A DNA stretch of 64,000 bases from Candidatus Rhodoferax mariagerensis (GTDB lineage Bacteria; Pseudomonadota; Gammaproteobacteria; Burkholderiales; Burkholderiaceae_C). Shown here one piece after another: positions 24,213-32,961 of the stretch. Both the position numbers and the translations under genes were made by a program. The DNA lies in assembly GCA_016719055.1 (NCBI GenBank), contig JADKAW010000047.1:65137-129136 (forward strand), given 5' to 3'. How positions within the stretch are numbered: position 1 is the first letter of the stretch; each line of letters opens with the position of its first letter. The notes beneath the pieces were generated by a model. That model searched no databases and had not been told where the DNA came from. It saw only the letters and a list, made by a program, of their open reading frames with translations.

Positions 24213-26233
24213 CGCTTGACCAGCAGCAACAAGACGATCAACGTGGCAAAGCTGTACATCAGATAGACCGCAATGCGGCCCTGCTGCAACAAGCCGACAA
24301 TTTCGGAAATCCGCTGCACCCAGCGCGCCACCGGAAGATACAGGGCATACCAAATTGGGTCTTCCAGCGTGACCTGATAGCGCGGCTTGGCATCAAAAGC
24401 GGTTGGCAACTGGCGTGTGATGCGAAAAAACGAATCAAAAATCCGCCGGATCGGTTGCCCCAGGCCTTCGGCCGTGTCCTGCATGCGGGCGGTTTGCCAG
24501 GGGTGGCCGCAGTCCCACGGCGGCACCCGGCGCATGCGACCGTGGTAGAGCCGGCGCACCAGCAAAAAGGCCAGGCCAAAAGTAGCCAGCACGCCGAGCA
24601 GAAAAATCGCCGGCGCATAACTGGCACGCTCGATGCTGACCGGCACCAGCAGCCAGCCGTTGTCCGCCGCTGTATGGGCCAACCCGCCCTGTACCAGCAG
24701 CCGTGTTACCGGGTCGATCAGCGCGATGGTCTGGTTCGGCAACAGGCCCAGCAGCACACAGCCTGCTACCAGCCACAGCATGCCCAGCCGCTCCCACGGT
24801 CCGGCATCGTGTGCTGTTGACAACTTTTCTTCGCGAGGCTGACCCAAAAAGACCACCCCAAAATACTTGACCATGGTGTAGCCTGATAGGGCCGCAATCA
24901 AGGCAATCAGCGCCGCCATCACCGGCACCAGCATGTCGAGCAGCGCGCTGGGCAAGCCGGTGGTGAACAAAAAACTCTGCAGCAGCAGCCATTCGGCGAC
25001 AAAACCGCCAAACGGTGGTAGCCCGGCACAGGCCAGCACACCCACCAGCGTCGGCCAGGCGACCCAGGGCATATAACGGATCAGCCCGCCCAACTTGCCC
25101 AGGCTGCGCTCACCGGTGGCGTGCATCACCGCGCCGGTGCTGCAAAACAGCAGGCTTTTGAAAAACGCGTGGCTAAGCATGTGGTACAGCGCGGCGGTCA
25201 GCGCCAGCGCCGACAGCGCATGCATGTCATAGGCCGAAAACAGCAGCGCCAGCCCCATGCCGGCACACATCAGGCCGATGTTTTCGATCGACGAATAGGC
25301 CAGCAGGCGCTTCATCTCGACCTGCACGGTCGAGAACACCACGCCAAACAAGGCGGTCGCCAGGCCCACCGCCATCAGCAACACGCCCCACCACCAGATG
25401 CGGGTCTGCAGCAAGTCAAACGACACGCGCAGGATGCCGTAGAGCGCAATTTTCAGCATGACACCGCTCATCAGCGCGGAAAACGGCGACGGTGCCGCCG
25501 GATGCGCCTCGGGCAGCCAGGCATGCAGCGGCAGCAGGCCGGCCTTGGCGCCAAAGCCGAACACCGCCAGCACAAAGGCCACCGAACCCCAGAACGGCGT
25601 CAAGTGCTGCTGGCGCATGTTGGCGAAGGTGTAGTCGCCGGTATTGGCCTGCAGCAAGCCAAAACACAACAAAATGCCCAAAGCGCCTATGTGCGCCACC
25701 AGCATATAGATATAGCCGGCCTGGCGGATTTCGGGAATGCGGTGGTTGACCATCACCAGAAAAAACGAGGCAAACGCCATGGTTTCCCACATCACCATGA
25801 ACAGGTAAGCATCGTCGGCCATCACCAGCATCGCAATGCTGGCCAGAAACAGGTGGTATTCCAGACAAATCAGGCCCGGCGGGGTGCCCTCGCCTTGACG
25901 AAAATAACCCGCAGCAAAGGCCGAGACCCCGGCCGACACCCCGCCAATCAGTAGCAGAAAAAAAGCTGACAGGCTGTCAAGCCGCAAATGAAAGGGCAGT
26001 TGCGGCAAACCCAGCGGCAGCACAGCGACCTGCGGGCCGACAAAAGCCGCACCAAGGGCTACCGCCATCAACAGCACCGACAAGCAAGCACCGACCGGAA
26101 ACAGCACAATCGCCACAAACCGGAACCGGCGCAAGGCCACCACCCCCAGCAAGCCAATCAGCAGCCACCCAAGCACCACCACCAGCACCCAGTCCAGGTG
26201 AACCCAATCGGTCGGGTAAGTAAAACTGTTCAT
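24209..26233 (-). CDS. hyfB: Antiporter-like membrane subunit HyfB (NuoL-related)
   Basis: A 674-aa polytopic subunit, first gene of the operon. Motifs: VMWETMAFASFFLV (the TM5 glutamate), KAGLLPLHAWLPEAHPAAPSP (the TM7 lysine region) and LLAYSSIENIGLM. The C-terminal extension includes WDCGHPWQTARMQDTAEGLG, typical of HyfB/HycC. No gene for HyfA, HyfD or the ferredoxin-like HyfH is found in the operon, and no formate dehydrogenase or hydrogenase maturation gene is in the window, so the electron donor is unknown. A poor FNR-like sequence (26248-26261) lies just before it, too close to the start to be convincing. Confidence 0.93.
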   Translation of the reverse strand: MNSFTYPTDWVHLDWVLVVVLGWLLIGLLGVVALRRFRFVAIVLFPVGACLSVLLMAVALGAAFVGPQVAVLPLGLPQLPFHLRLDSLSAFFLLLIGGVSAGVSAFAAGYFRQGEGTPPGLICLEYHLFLASIAMLVMADDAYLFMVMWETMAFASFFLVMVNHRIPEIRQAGYIYMLVAHIGALGILLCFGLLQANTGDYTFANMRQQHLTPFWGSVAFVLAVFGFGAKAGLLPLHAWLPEAHPAAPSPFSALMSGVMLKIALYGILRVSFDLLQTRIWWWGVLLMAVGLATALFGVVFSTVQVEMKRLLAYSSIENIGLMCAGMGLALLFSAYDMHALSALALTAALYHMLSHAFFKSLLFCSTGAVMHATGERSLGKLGGLIRYMPWVAWPTLVGVLACAGLPPFGGFVAEWLLLQSFLFTTGLPSALLDMLVPVMAALIALIAALSGYTMVKYFGVVFLGQPREEKLSTAHDAGPWERLGMLWLVAGCVLLGLLPNQTIALIDPVTRLLVQGGLAHTAADNGWLLVPVSIERASYAPAIFLLGVLATFGLAFLLVRRLYHGRMRRVPPWDCGHPWQTARMQDTAEGLGQPIRRIFDSFFRITRQLPTAFDAKPRYQVTLEDPIWYALYLPVARWVQRISEIVGLLQQGRIAVYLMYSFATLIVLLLLVKR

Positions 26234-26363
26234 GAATCGGGTGGTATTTGTGAAATATCAAGCTGCGCAGGATACTACACCTTCCGGTTCTTGCAACGAT
26301 CCGCAAGGCAGGCGCGAGGCGTTTGCCGCGCAGGGCTAAAATGCGCGCAAAAGGCTTAACACC

Positions 26364-26573
26364 ATGAACATTTTTTACCGTCCCAGTTATCAGTCAGATG
26401 TAACCCTGTTTCTTGACAAGCTCAAGGCAAATAACCCAGAGCTTGAACTTGGTCAGCGTCAGGGCCGCAGCCTGTTGTGGGACAAAACCGTGGACCGCGC
26501 CGCATGGCAAGCGTTTCGGGCGGCACAGGTGGACCAACAACCCTACGTTTATCAGACCGCGGGAAAAGAGTAA
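26364..26573 (+). CDS. DUF3460 family protein
   Basis: A 69-aa protein with the family opening YRPSYQSDVTLFLDKLK and the segment GRSLLWDK, restricted to betaproteobacteria. No known function. It precedes scpA by 72 bp on the same strand, an arrangement common in the group, and is divergent from the hyf operon. A GC hairpin (26587-26602) follows but without a proper T tract downstream. Confidence 0.85.
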   Translation: MNIFYRPSYQSDVTLFLDKLKANNPELELGQRQGRSLLWDKTVDRAAWQAFRAAQVDQQPYVYQTAGKE

Positions 26574-26645
26574 GCTTTTTTTCATCGAGCCCCCGTGGGC
26601 TCTGCGCAGGCAGCTATATTTAGCGTAGCAAAATAGACGACCCTG

Positions 26646-27494
26646 ATGGTTAACTCGGCCACCCTGGCCCAATATGACGTGATGGACCTATCGGTCATGC
26701 CCGACGTGGTGGATCAGGTCGCAGTGGCGCGTCTGTATGGCGAGCCCCTGTTTGCCATGCCGTTGGATTTGTACATTCCACCAGATGCGCTGGAAGTCTT
26801 TCTAGAAGCCTTTGAAGGCCCGCTGGACCTGCTGCTGTACCTGATCCGCAAGCAGAACTTCAATATCCTGGACATCCCCATGGCCGGCCTGACGCGCCAA
26901 TACTTGAGTTATGTCGACGAGATTCGCAGCCGCAACCTGGAGCTGGCCGCCGAATACCTGTTGATGGCCGCCATGCTGATCGAGATCAAGTCACGCATGC
27001 TGCTGCCACCGAAACATGTGGCCCCCGGACAAGAAGCTGAAGACCCGCGCGCCGAACTGGTGCGCCGCTTGCTGGAATACGAGCAAATGAAGGCCGCCGC
27101 CGCCCAGCTCAATGCCTTGCCGCAACTGGGCCGTGATTTTTTGGCGGCGCAGGTTTACATCGAACAGTCGCTGCAGCCGCGCCTGCCTGATGTTTCCTTG
27201 AGCGACTTGCAGGAGGCCTGGGCCGGCATTCTCAGGCGCGCCAAGCTGGTGCAACGCCACCGCATCACGCGCCAGGAGTTGTCGGTGCGCGAACACATGA
27301 GTCTGGTGCTCAAGCGCCTGCAAGGCCAGCGCTTTGTCGAGTTTGAGGCGCTTTTTGATCCACGCAAAGGCATGCCGGTGCTGGTGGTGACCTTTATCGC
27401 CCTGCTGGAGCTGGCCAAGGAAACCCTGATCGAAATCACCCAGGCCGAAGCCTACGCACCCATTTATGTCAGACTGGCCTACACGCCGTCTTAA
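26646..27494 (+). CDS. scpA: Segregation and condensation protein A
   Basis: Kleisin subunit of the SMC-ScpAB condensin that compacts and segregates the chromosome. At 282 aa it is of usual length for betaproteobacteria. The ScpA signature FEGPLDLLLYLIRKQNFNILDIPM begins near residue 57, followed by YLLMAAMLIEIKSRMLLP; the C-terminal winged helix includes LLELAKETLIEITQ. scpB is not in the window. Confidence 0.95.
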   Translation: MVNSATLAQYDVMDLSVMPDVVDQVAVARLYGEPLFAMPLDLYIPPDALEVFLEAFEGPLDLLLYLIRKQNFNILDIPMAGLTRQYLSYVDEIRSRNLELAAEYLLMAAMLIEIKSRMLLPPKHVAPGQEAEDPRAELVRRLLEYEQMKAAAAQLNALPQLGRDFLAAQVYIEQSLQPRLPDVSLSDLQEAWAGILRRAKLVQRHRITRQELSVREHMSLVLKRLQGQRFVEFEALFDPRKGMPVLVVTFIALLELAKETLIEITQAEAYAPIYVRLAYTPS

Positions 27495-27509
27495 CCCCAG
27501 AGGTTGCCC

Positions 27510-29118
27510 ATGAGTCCCAGAAATCCCAACAATGCCAAACCACGCCAGCCGCTGAATTTTGATGTGCTGATTGTTGGCAGCGGTCTGGCGGGCTTGAGCG
27601 CGGCATTGCTGCTGTCCCCGACCAAGCGGGTGGCGGTCATCACCAAACGCGCGGTGTCTGAGGGGTCCAGCGGCTGGGCACAGGGTGGTATTGCTGCGGT
27701 CTGGAGCAAAGACGACAGTTTTGCTGCCCACGTCGATGACACGCTGATCGCCGGTGCCGGCCTGTGCGACCTGCCCGCCACCCGCTTTGTGGTGGAAAAC
27801 GCGCCCAAGGCGATTGCCTGGCTGCAAAGCATGGGCGTGCCGTTTTCTGAAGAAGCCGGTCAGTTGCACCTGACACGAGAAGGCGGCCACAGTGCCCGGC
27901 GTATTGTGCACGTGACCGACGCCACCGGTGCCGCTGTGCAGAAGACCCTGATCGATGCATGTGCTCAAAACACCCAACATCACCCTGTTTGAGCAGCACA
28001 CCCTGGTAGACCTGATCACCACTGAAAAACTCGGCCTGCCCGGCAAACGCGGCCTGGGTCTGTATGCGCTGGACAGCGAGACCGACCAGGTGCTGACCTT
28101 CCAGGCGCCCCAGACCATTTTGGCCACCGGCGGCGCCGGCAAGGTCTACCTCTACACCACCAACCCCGACACCGCCACCGGCGACGGCATTGCGGCGGCC
28201 TGGCGCGCCGGCTGCCGGGTTCAAAACATGGAGTTCATCCAGTTTCACCCGACCTGCCTGTACCACCCGCACGCCAAGTCGTTCTTGATCAGCGAGGCTG
28301 TGCGCGGCGAAGGTGGGCGTTTGCTGCTGCCCGATGGCACGCGTTTCATGCCCAACCACGACCCGCGGCTGGAACTGGCCCCGCGCGACGTGGTGGCGCG
28401 GGCGATTGACTTCGAGATGAAGAAAGGCGGCTTTGACTGCGTCTATCTGGACATCTCGCACCAGCCCTTGAGCTTTTTGCAAGAGCATTTCCCCAACATT
28501 TACGCGCGTTGCCTGGAGCTGGGCATCGACATCAGCAAGCAACCGATTCCGGTGGTGCCCGCTGCCCACTACACCTGCGGGGGTGTGCTGGCCGACTTGC
28601 AGGGCCGCACCGATGTGCAGGGCCTCTATGCCATTGGCGAAACCGCCTGCAGCGGCCTGCACGGTGCCAACCGGCTGGCCAGCAACTCACTGGTGGAATG
28701 CATGGTGTTTGCCCAGGCCACCACCAACGACATAGCCCAGGCCCACAACGGTGCCACGGCAACCTTGCCAGCCTGGGACGACAGCCGGGTGATTGATGCG
28801 GATGAAACCGTGGTGATTTCGCACAACTGGGACGAGCTGCGCCGCTTCATGTGGGACTATGTGGGCATCGTGCGTACCAACAAGCGGCTGGAGCGTGCGG
28901 CGCACCGCATTGCGCTGCTGCAAGATGAGATCGAAGAGTTTTACGCCCACTTTCAGGTCACGCGAGACCTGCTGGAGCTGCGCAACCTGGTGTTGGTGGC
29001 TGACCTGATTGTGCGCAGTGCGCAGGCCCGCCATGAGAGCCGCGGCCTGCATTTCAGCCGGGACTACCCGGATTTGCAGCCAGAGGCCATTGCGACCGTC
29101 CTGAGCCCCAAGCAATGA
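27510..29118 (+). pseudogene. nadB: L-aspartate oxidase, broken by a frameshift near 27957
   Basis: Flavoenzyme that oxidises aspartate to iminoaspartate, the first step of NAD synthesis. The first part (from ATG 27510, AGAGG before it) carries the FAD motif VLIVGSGLAGLSAAL and SSGWAQGGIAA and runs to 27992. The rest begins around 27955 in another frame (TPNITLFEQH, then GGAGKVYLYTTNPDTATGDG, EFIQFHPTCL and the C-terminal helices). Dropping one base near 27957 yields TLID followed by HVLKTPNI, which lines up residue for residue with intact NadB proteins. No slippery site is present. So either a one-base insertion inactivates the gene or the assembly is wrong. nadA and nadC are intact at 33-35 kb. 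Confidence 0.85.
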
Positions 29119-29175
29119 CCATAGGGTCAATGACACTGAGTTAGACTCGCGCCACTTTTTTTGGGGAATTCCCAC

Positions 29176-30075
29176 ATGAACCAGCCCGTCGTCCAAAACG
29201 CCACGCCCTACGGCACCCTGCCCACCGCCAGCAGCCCGGCCACACGCAAGCCGGTGAGCCTGCCGCGCCTGCTTGAAATGCGCGCGCGCGGCGAAAAAAT
29301 CACCATGCTGACCGCCTATGACGCCACCTTTGCCGCTGTGGCGGATGCCGCAGGTGTGGACTGCATTCTGGTCGGTGACTCACTTGGCATGGTGTGCCAG
29401 GGTCTGAGCAGCACGGTCGGGGTATCGCTGGAGACCATGCGTTACCACGTGGAGTGTGTAACACGCGGCGTGCGCCGGGTGCAAGGCACAGCCTGGATCA
29501 TTGGCGACCTGCCCTACGGCACCTACCACGAGTCCCGTGAGCAGGCTTTGCGCAGCGCCGCCGTGCTGATGCAGGCCGGCGCCCACATGGTCAAGCTCGA
29601 AGGCGGCGGCTGGACCGCCGAGACCGTGCGTTTTCTGGTGGAACGAGGCATTCCGGTGTGTGCGCATCTGGGTTTGACACCGCAGACCGTGCACGCCTTG
29701 GGTGGCTACCGGGTGCAGGGCAAAACCATGGAGTCGGCCGCCATCATGAAAGAACAAGCGAAAGCCCTACAAGACGCCGGTGCGGCCCTGATGGTGCTGG
29801 AAATGGTGCCTGCAGCGCTGTCTGCCGAGCTGACTGCCGAGTTGCCGCATTGCCCCACCATTGGCATCGGTGCTGGCAACGGCACGGCTGGTCAGGTACT
29901 GGTGTTGCACGACATGCTGGGGTTAAACCTGGGCAAGATGCCAAAATTTGTACGAAACTTCATGGCAGAGTTGCCCGGCATTCCCGGTCAGCATGGCATC
30001 AAGGAAGCCATGCAAGCCTATGTGGCCGCGGTCAAAAGCGGCAGTTTCCCGAACAATACCCAGCATGCCTGGTAA
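29176..30075 (+). CDS. panB: 3-methyl-2-oxobutanoate hydroxymethyltransferase
   Basis: First committed enzyme of pantothenate and coenzyme A synthesis; transfers a hydroxymethyl group from methylenetetrahydrofolate to ketoisovalerate. The ATG at 29176 has GGGGAA 7 nt before it. Motifs: MLTAYDATFAAVADAAG, LVGDSLGMV (metal site), VKLEGGG, HLGLTPQ and IGIGAGNGTAGQVLV. About 299 aa with a slightly long N-terminus. panC follows after 54 bp. Confidence 0.97.
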   Translation: MNQPVVQNATPYGTLPTASSPATRKPVSLPRLLEMRARGEKITMLTAYDATFAAVADAAGVDCILVGDSLGMVCQGLSSTVGVSLETMRYHVECVTRGVRRVQGTAWIIGDLPYGTYHESREQALRSAAVLMQAGAHMVKLEGGGWTAETVRFLVERGIPVCAHLGLTPQTVHALGGYRVQGKTMESAAIMKEQAKALQDAGAALMVLEMVPAALSAELTAELPHCPTIGIGAGNGTAGQVLVLHDMLGLNLGKMPKFVRNFMAELPGIPGQHGIKEAMQAYVAAVKSGSFPNNTQHAW

Positions 30076-30129
30076 GCGCTTTATTCATAAAAACAACTTG
30101 TAGCCCTTATCCAGCAAGGGCAGACAGCT

Positions 30130-30978
30130 ATGAAAATTATCAAAACCATCGTTGATCTGCGTGAGCATCTGGCCGCTTTCAAACACCCGGCCTTTGTGCC
30201 CACCATGGGCAATTTACATGAGGGCCACCTGGCACTGGTGCGCCAGGCCAAGCCGCTCGGGGACGTGGTGGTGGTCAGCATTTTTGTCAACCGCCTGCAG
30301 TTTTTGCCGCACGAAGACTTTGACACCTACCCGCGCACCTGGGAGGCCGACTGTGAGGCACTTCGTGCGGCGGGCTGTGACGTGCTGTTTGCCCCGAGTG
30401 AGCGCGAGTTATACCCGGAAGCCCAGGGTTTCACGGTGCAGCCCCCAACCGAGTTGGCCAACATTCTCGAAGGCCATTTCAGGCCTGGTTTTTTTGGTGG
30501 CGTGTGCACGGTGGTGATGAAACTGTTTGCCTGCGTGCAACCCCGCGTGGCCTTGTTCGGACAAAAAGATTATCAGCAACTGATGGTTATCAACCGCATG
30601 GTGCGCCAGTTTGCCCTGCCTATTGAGGTGATTGGCGGCAAAACACTGCGTGCCGCCGATGGCCTGGCCCTGTCGTCGCGCAACAATTACCTCAAACCTG
30701 CCGAGCGCCAGGAAGCCGTGCAACTGTGCCAAACCCTGCAGTCCATGGCCCATGCGCTGCAGGCAGGCGCTACCGATATCGCAGCATTGGAAGACCAGGC
30801 CATGGGCACATTGAGTGCGCGGGGCTGGCAACCGGACTACCTGGTGGTGCGTCGACGCACCGACTTGCAGCAGCCCACCGAGAACGAGATTGCCACGCTG
30901 GCACAGGGTCAAGGCCTGGTGGTGCTGGCGGCGGCCCGCATTGGCAGCACGCGCCTGATTGATAACCTGGAGGTTTGA
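30130..30978 (+). CDS. panC: Pantoate--beta-alanine ligase
   Basis: ATP-dependent last step of pantothenate synthesis. The nucleotidyltransferase motifs are PTMGNLHEGHLALV (the HIGH motif), FGQKDYQQLMVI and ALSSRNNYL (KMSKS-like). 282 aa, normal length. Same strand as panB. A 1.57-kb IS3 element has landed about 80 bp downstream. Confidence 0.97.
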   Translation: MKIIKTIVDLREHLAAFKHPAFVPTMGNLHEGHLALVRQAKPLGDVVVVSIFVNRLQFLPHEDFDTYPRTWEADCEALRAAGCDVLFAPSERELYPEAQGFTVQPPTELANILEGHFRPGFFGGVCTVVMKLFACVQPRVALFGQKDYQQLMVINRMVRQFALPIEVIGGKTLRAADGLALSSRNNYLKPAERQEAVQLCQTLQSMAHALQAGATDIAALEDQAMGTLSARGWQPDYLVVRRRTDLQQPTENEIATLAQGQGLVVLAAARIGSTRLIDNLEV

Positions 30979-31059
30979 TAGTTTTTGAATGGCTTCCAGC
31001 AAAAACCAGGTTGCTACCTCAATCCAATAGCAACATCAAAATGGGTGTGAGGTCGGTTG

Positions 31060-32629
31060 TAAAGTGGATCCCGGATTTAAGACAAGAATTTAAGATGACC
31101 TCAAATCCGGGAAATCCAAGACCATGAGTGAAACCAAGAAACGCAAAGTCCACACTCCGGAGTACAAAGCCAAGGTGGCGTTGGAAGCATTGCGAAGCGG
31201 CAAGACCATCAACCAAATTGGCCAGGAATTCGATGTCCACCCGGTGCAGGTCGGGCTGTGGAAGAAATCTCTTCAAGAGCAGGCCAAGACCCTGTTTGAG
31301 GGCAAGAGAGGTCCCAAGCCGGTGGACGCCCAGAGTCAGCCAGAACGCCTGTACAGCGAAATTGGCCGCCTCAAGATGGAGCTCGACTGGCTCAAAAAAG
31401 TCCGGGATGAGCCCATCATGATGCGCCAGGACTGGATCGACATGAAAGACGACTTGGTGGCCACCACACGCCAGTGCGAACTCGCTGGTGTCTCACGGGC
31501 GACGATGTACGCCCGTCAAAAGCGCAAAGCGGTCGACGAAGACGATCTGCGGTTAAGCCGCCTGATCGACGAAGAATACACCCGTCATCCGTTCTACGGC
31601 ACCCGGCGCATGGTGGTCGTCATCAGCAAGGCGGTGGGCTACCGGGTCAACCGCAAGCGCCTGCAACGCCTGATGCGCCAGATGGGCCTGCAAGGCATGG
31701 CACCCGGCCCCAATACCAGCCGTGCACACCCACAGCACCCGGTTTACCCGTACCTGCTGCGTGGCCTTGAGATCACCCGACCCAACCAAGTCTGGAGCAC
31801 AGACATCACCTACATCCGCCTGGCCAACGGGTTTGTCTACTTGGTGGTGGTAATGGACTGGTACAGCCGCAAGGTGCTGAGTTGGCGCATCAGCAACAGC
31901 ATGGATGCCAGCTTTTGCATCGACTGCCTGGAGGAGGCGCTGCGCAACTATGGCAAGCCTGACATCTTCAACAGCGACCAAGGCGCGCAGTTCACCAGCG
32001 CCGGCTTCACGGGGGTACTCCAACGCGAGGAGATCAAAATCAGCATGGACGGACGGGGCCGGGCCTTTGACAACATTTTTGTGGAACGGCTTTGGCGTAA
32101 CGTCAAGTACGAGGATGTCTACCTCAACGGTTATGCCACGATGGGCGAATTAATGGTTGGACTGAGCAAGTATTTTGTGCTCTACAACACCGAACGTCCG
32201 CATCAGTCACTCGACTACAACACGCCTGATTCGGTGTACGTCAGTGCCAGCGGCGGTGGCGCGCTGATCATCGATAAATTCAAAGAAAGTCCAAAAACCG
32301 AAGACCAAAAACCCGTGTGCACAACGGCCCTGGTTGATCAGCTTGATGGATAAGCAGGGGGTCGGCATGGATATGTGGACAAGCTCGCAAAACGCCCAGC
32401 TTGACCCATACCCACACCTCCCACCCGTGCGCTTACCCACAAGAGTTCCGCCTTCGGCCTGACGCGCTTCGCTTGCCAAACAGCCTTTAAAAAATGAATT
32501 CAAAATACCAAATACCAAGCCAGAGGACTTGGGGTTTGGCCAAAACCAGGCAACGCCGTCCAGTTGTATATGAAAACGGGGATTGCTTAAATTAACTGAA
32601 AAATTGTCTTGACACTGGGGTTCACTTTA
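31060..32629 (+). mobile_element. IS3-family insertion sequence, about 1570 bp
   Basis: Terminal inverted repeats: the left end, read inward from 31060, and the right end, read inward from 32629, match at 20 of 26 positions, starting TAAAGTG and with an AAGACAA block further in. The element holds one transposase gene (31124-32353) and about 275 bp of non-coding DNA before the right end. No 3-4 bp target duplication is evident (left flank TTG, right flank GAG), so the element may have recombined after insertion. A second, truncated copy of its left end lies at 46298-46427. Confidence 0.75.
31124..32353 (+). CDS. IS3-family transposase, OrfA and OrfB in a single frame
   Basis: A 409-aa DDE transposase. 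The N-terminal 100 residues are the OrfA-type helix-turn-helix and leucine zipper (YKAKVALEALRSGKTINQIG and RLYSEIGRLKMELDWLKK). From about residue 110 the OrfB part follows, with the catalytic acidic residues in VWSTDITYIRLANG, IFNSDQGAQFTS and FDNIFVERLWRN. Most IS3 elements encode OrfA and OrfB in overlapping frames joined by -1 frameshifting; here both parts are in one frame with no internal stop, so the fused transposase is made without recoding. Confidence 0.92.
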   Translation: MSETKKRKVHTPEYKAKVALEALRSGKTINQIGQEFDVHPVQVGLWKKSLQEQAKTLFEGKRGPKPVDAQSQPERLYSEIGRLKMELDWLKKVRDEPIMMRQDWIDMKDDLVATTRQCELAGVSRATMYARQKRKAVDEDDLRLSRLIDEEYTRHPFYGTRRMVVVISKAVGYRVNRKRLQRLMRQMGLQGMAPGPNTSRAHPQHPVYPYLLRGLEITRPNQVWSTDITYIRLANGFVYLVVVMDWYSRKVLSWRISNSMDASFCIDCLEEALRNYGKPDIFNSDQGAQFTSAGFTGVLQREEIKISMDGRGRAFDNIFVERLWRNVKYEDVYLNGYATMGELMVGLSKYFVLYNTERPHQSLDYNTPDSVYVSASGGGALIIDKFKESPKTEDQKPVCTTALVDQLDG

Positions 32630-32676
32630 GAGTCAAGGTGGGACCAGTTGCAACTCAGTCAAAGCGAGGCGTGCGC

Positions 32677-32925
32677 CTAGCGGTAAAACGCCTCCACCCG
32701 GCCCTTCAGCTTGATCAGAAGCGGCTGGCCCTTGCGGTCGAGCGTCTTGCCGGCGGGTACCTTGATCCAGCCTTCGCTGATGCAGTATTCCTCGACATCG
32801 ACGCGTTCTTTGTCATTGAACCGGATGCCGATGTCGTGCTCGAACACAGCTGCAACATGGTGAGGGCTGCGCACGTCAATCGACAGGTGGTCGGGCAGAT
32901 CGGGGCGTTGGGTGATTTCGGTCAT
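32677..32925 (-). CDS. DUF3297 family protein
   Basis: An 82-aa protein with the conserved run LSIDVRSPHHVAAVFEHDIG, then RFNDKER, CISEGWIKV and GKTLDRKGQPL. Function unknown; found widely in proteobacteria as a single-copy small protein. It lies between the IS3 right end and nadA, transcribed in the nadA direction (nadA stops 36 bp upstream), so it could be read from the nadA transcript. Confidence 0.88.
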   Translation of the reverse strand: MTEITQRPDLPDHLSIDVRSPHHVAAVFEHDIGIRFNDKERVDVEEYCISEGWIKVPAGKTLDRKGQPLLIKLKGRVEAFYR

Positions 32926-32961
32926 AAATGTCTTCTTTCAAAGCTTGTCTTGTGCCAGCGA

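Noticed and set aside
26248..26261. FNR box before hyfB
   Set aside because: Only 8 of 10 positions match and it lies 15 bp before the start codon, an unsuitable place for activation.
27940..27995. Programmed frameshifting in nadB
   Set aside because: No slippery heptamer or downstream structure at the junction; NadB is not known to be recoded.
26991..28142. 383-aa minus-strand frame
   Set aside because: Antisense to scpA and nadB, no recognisable domain.
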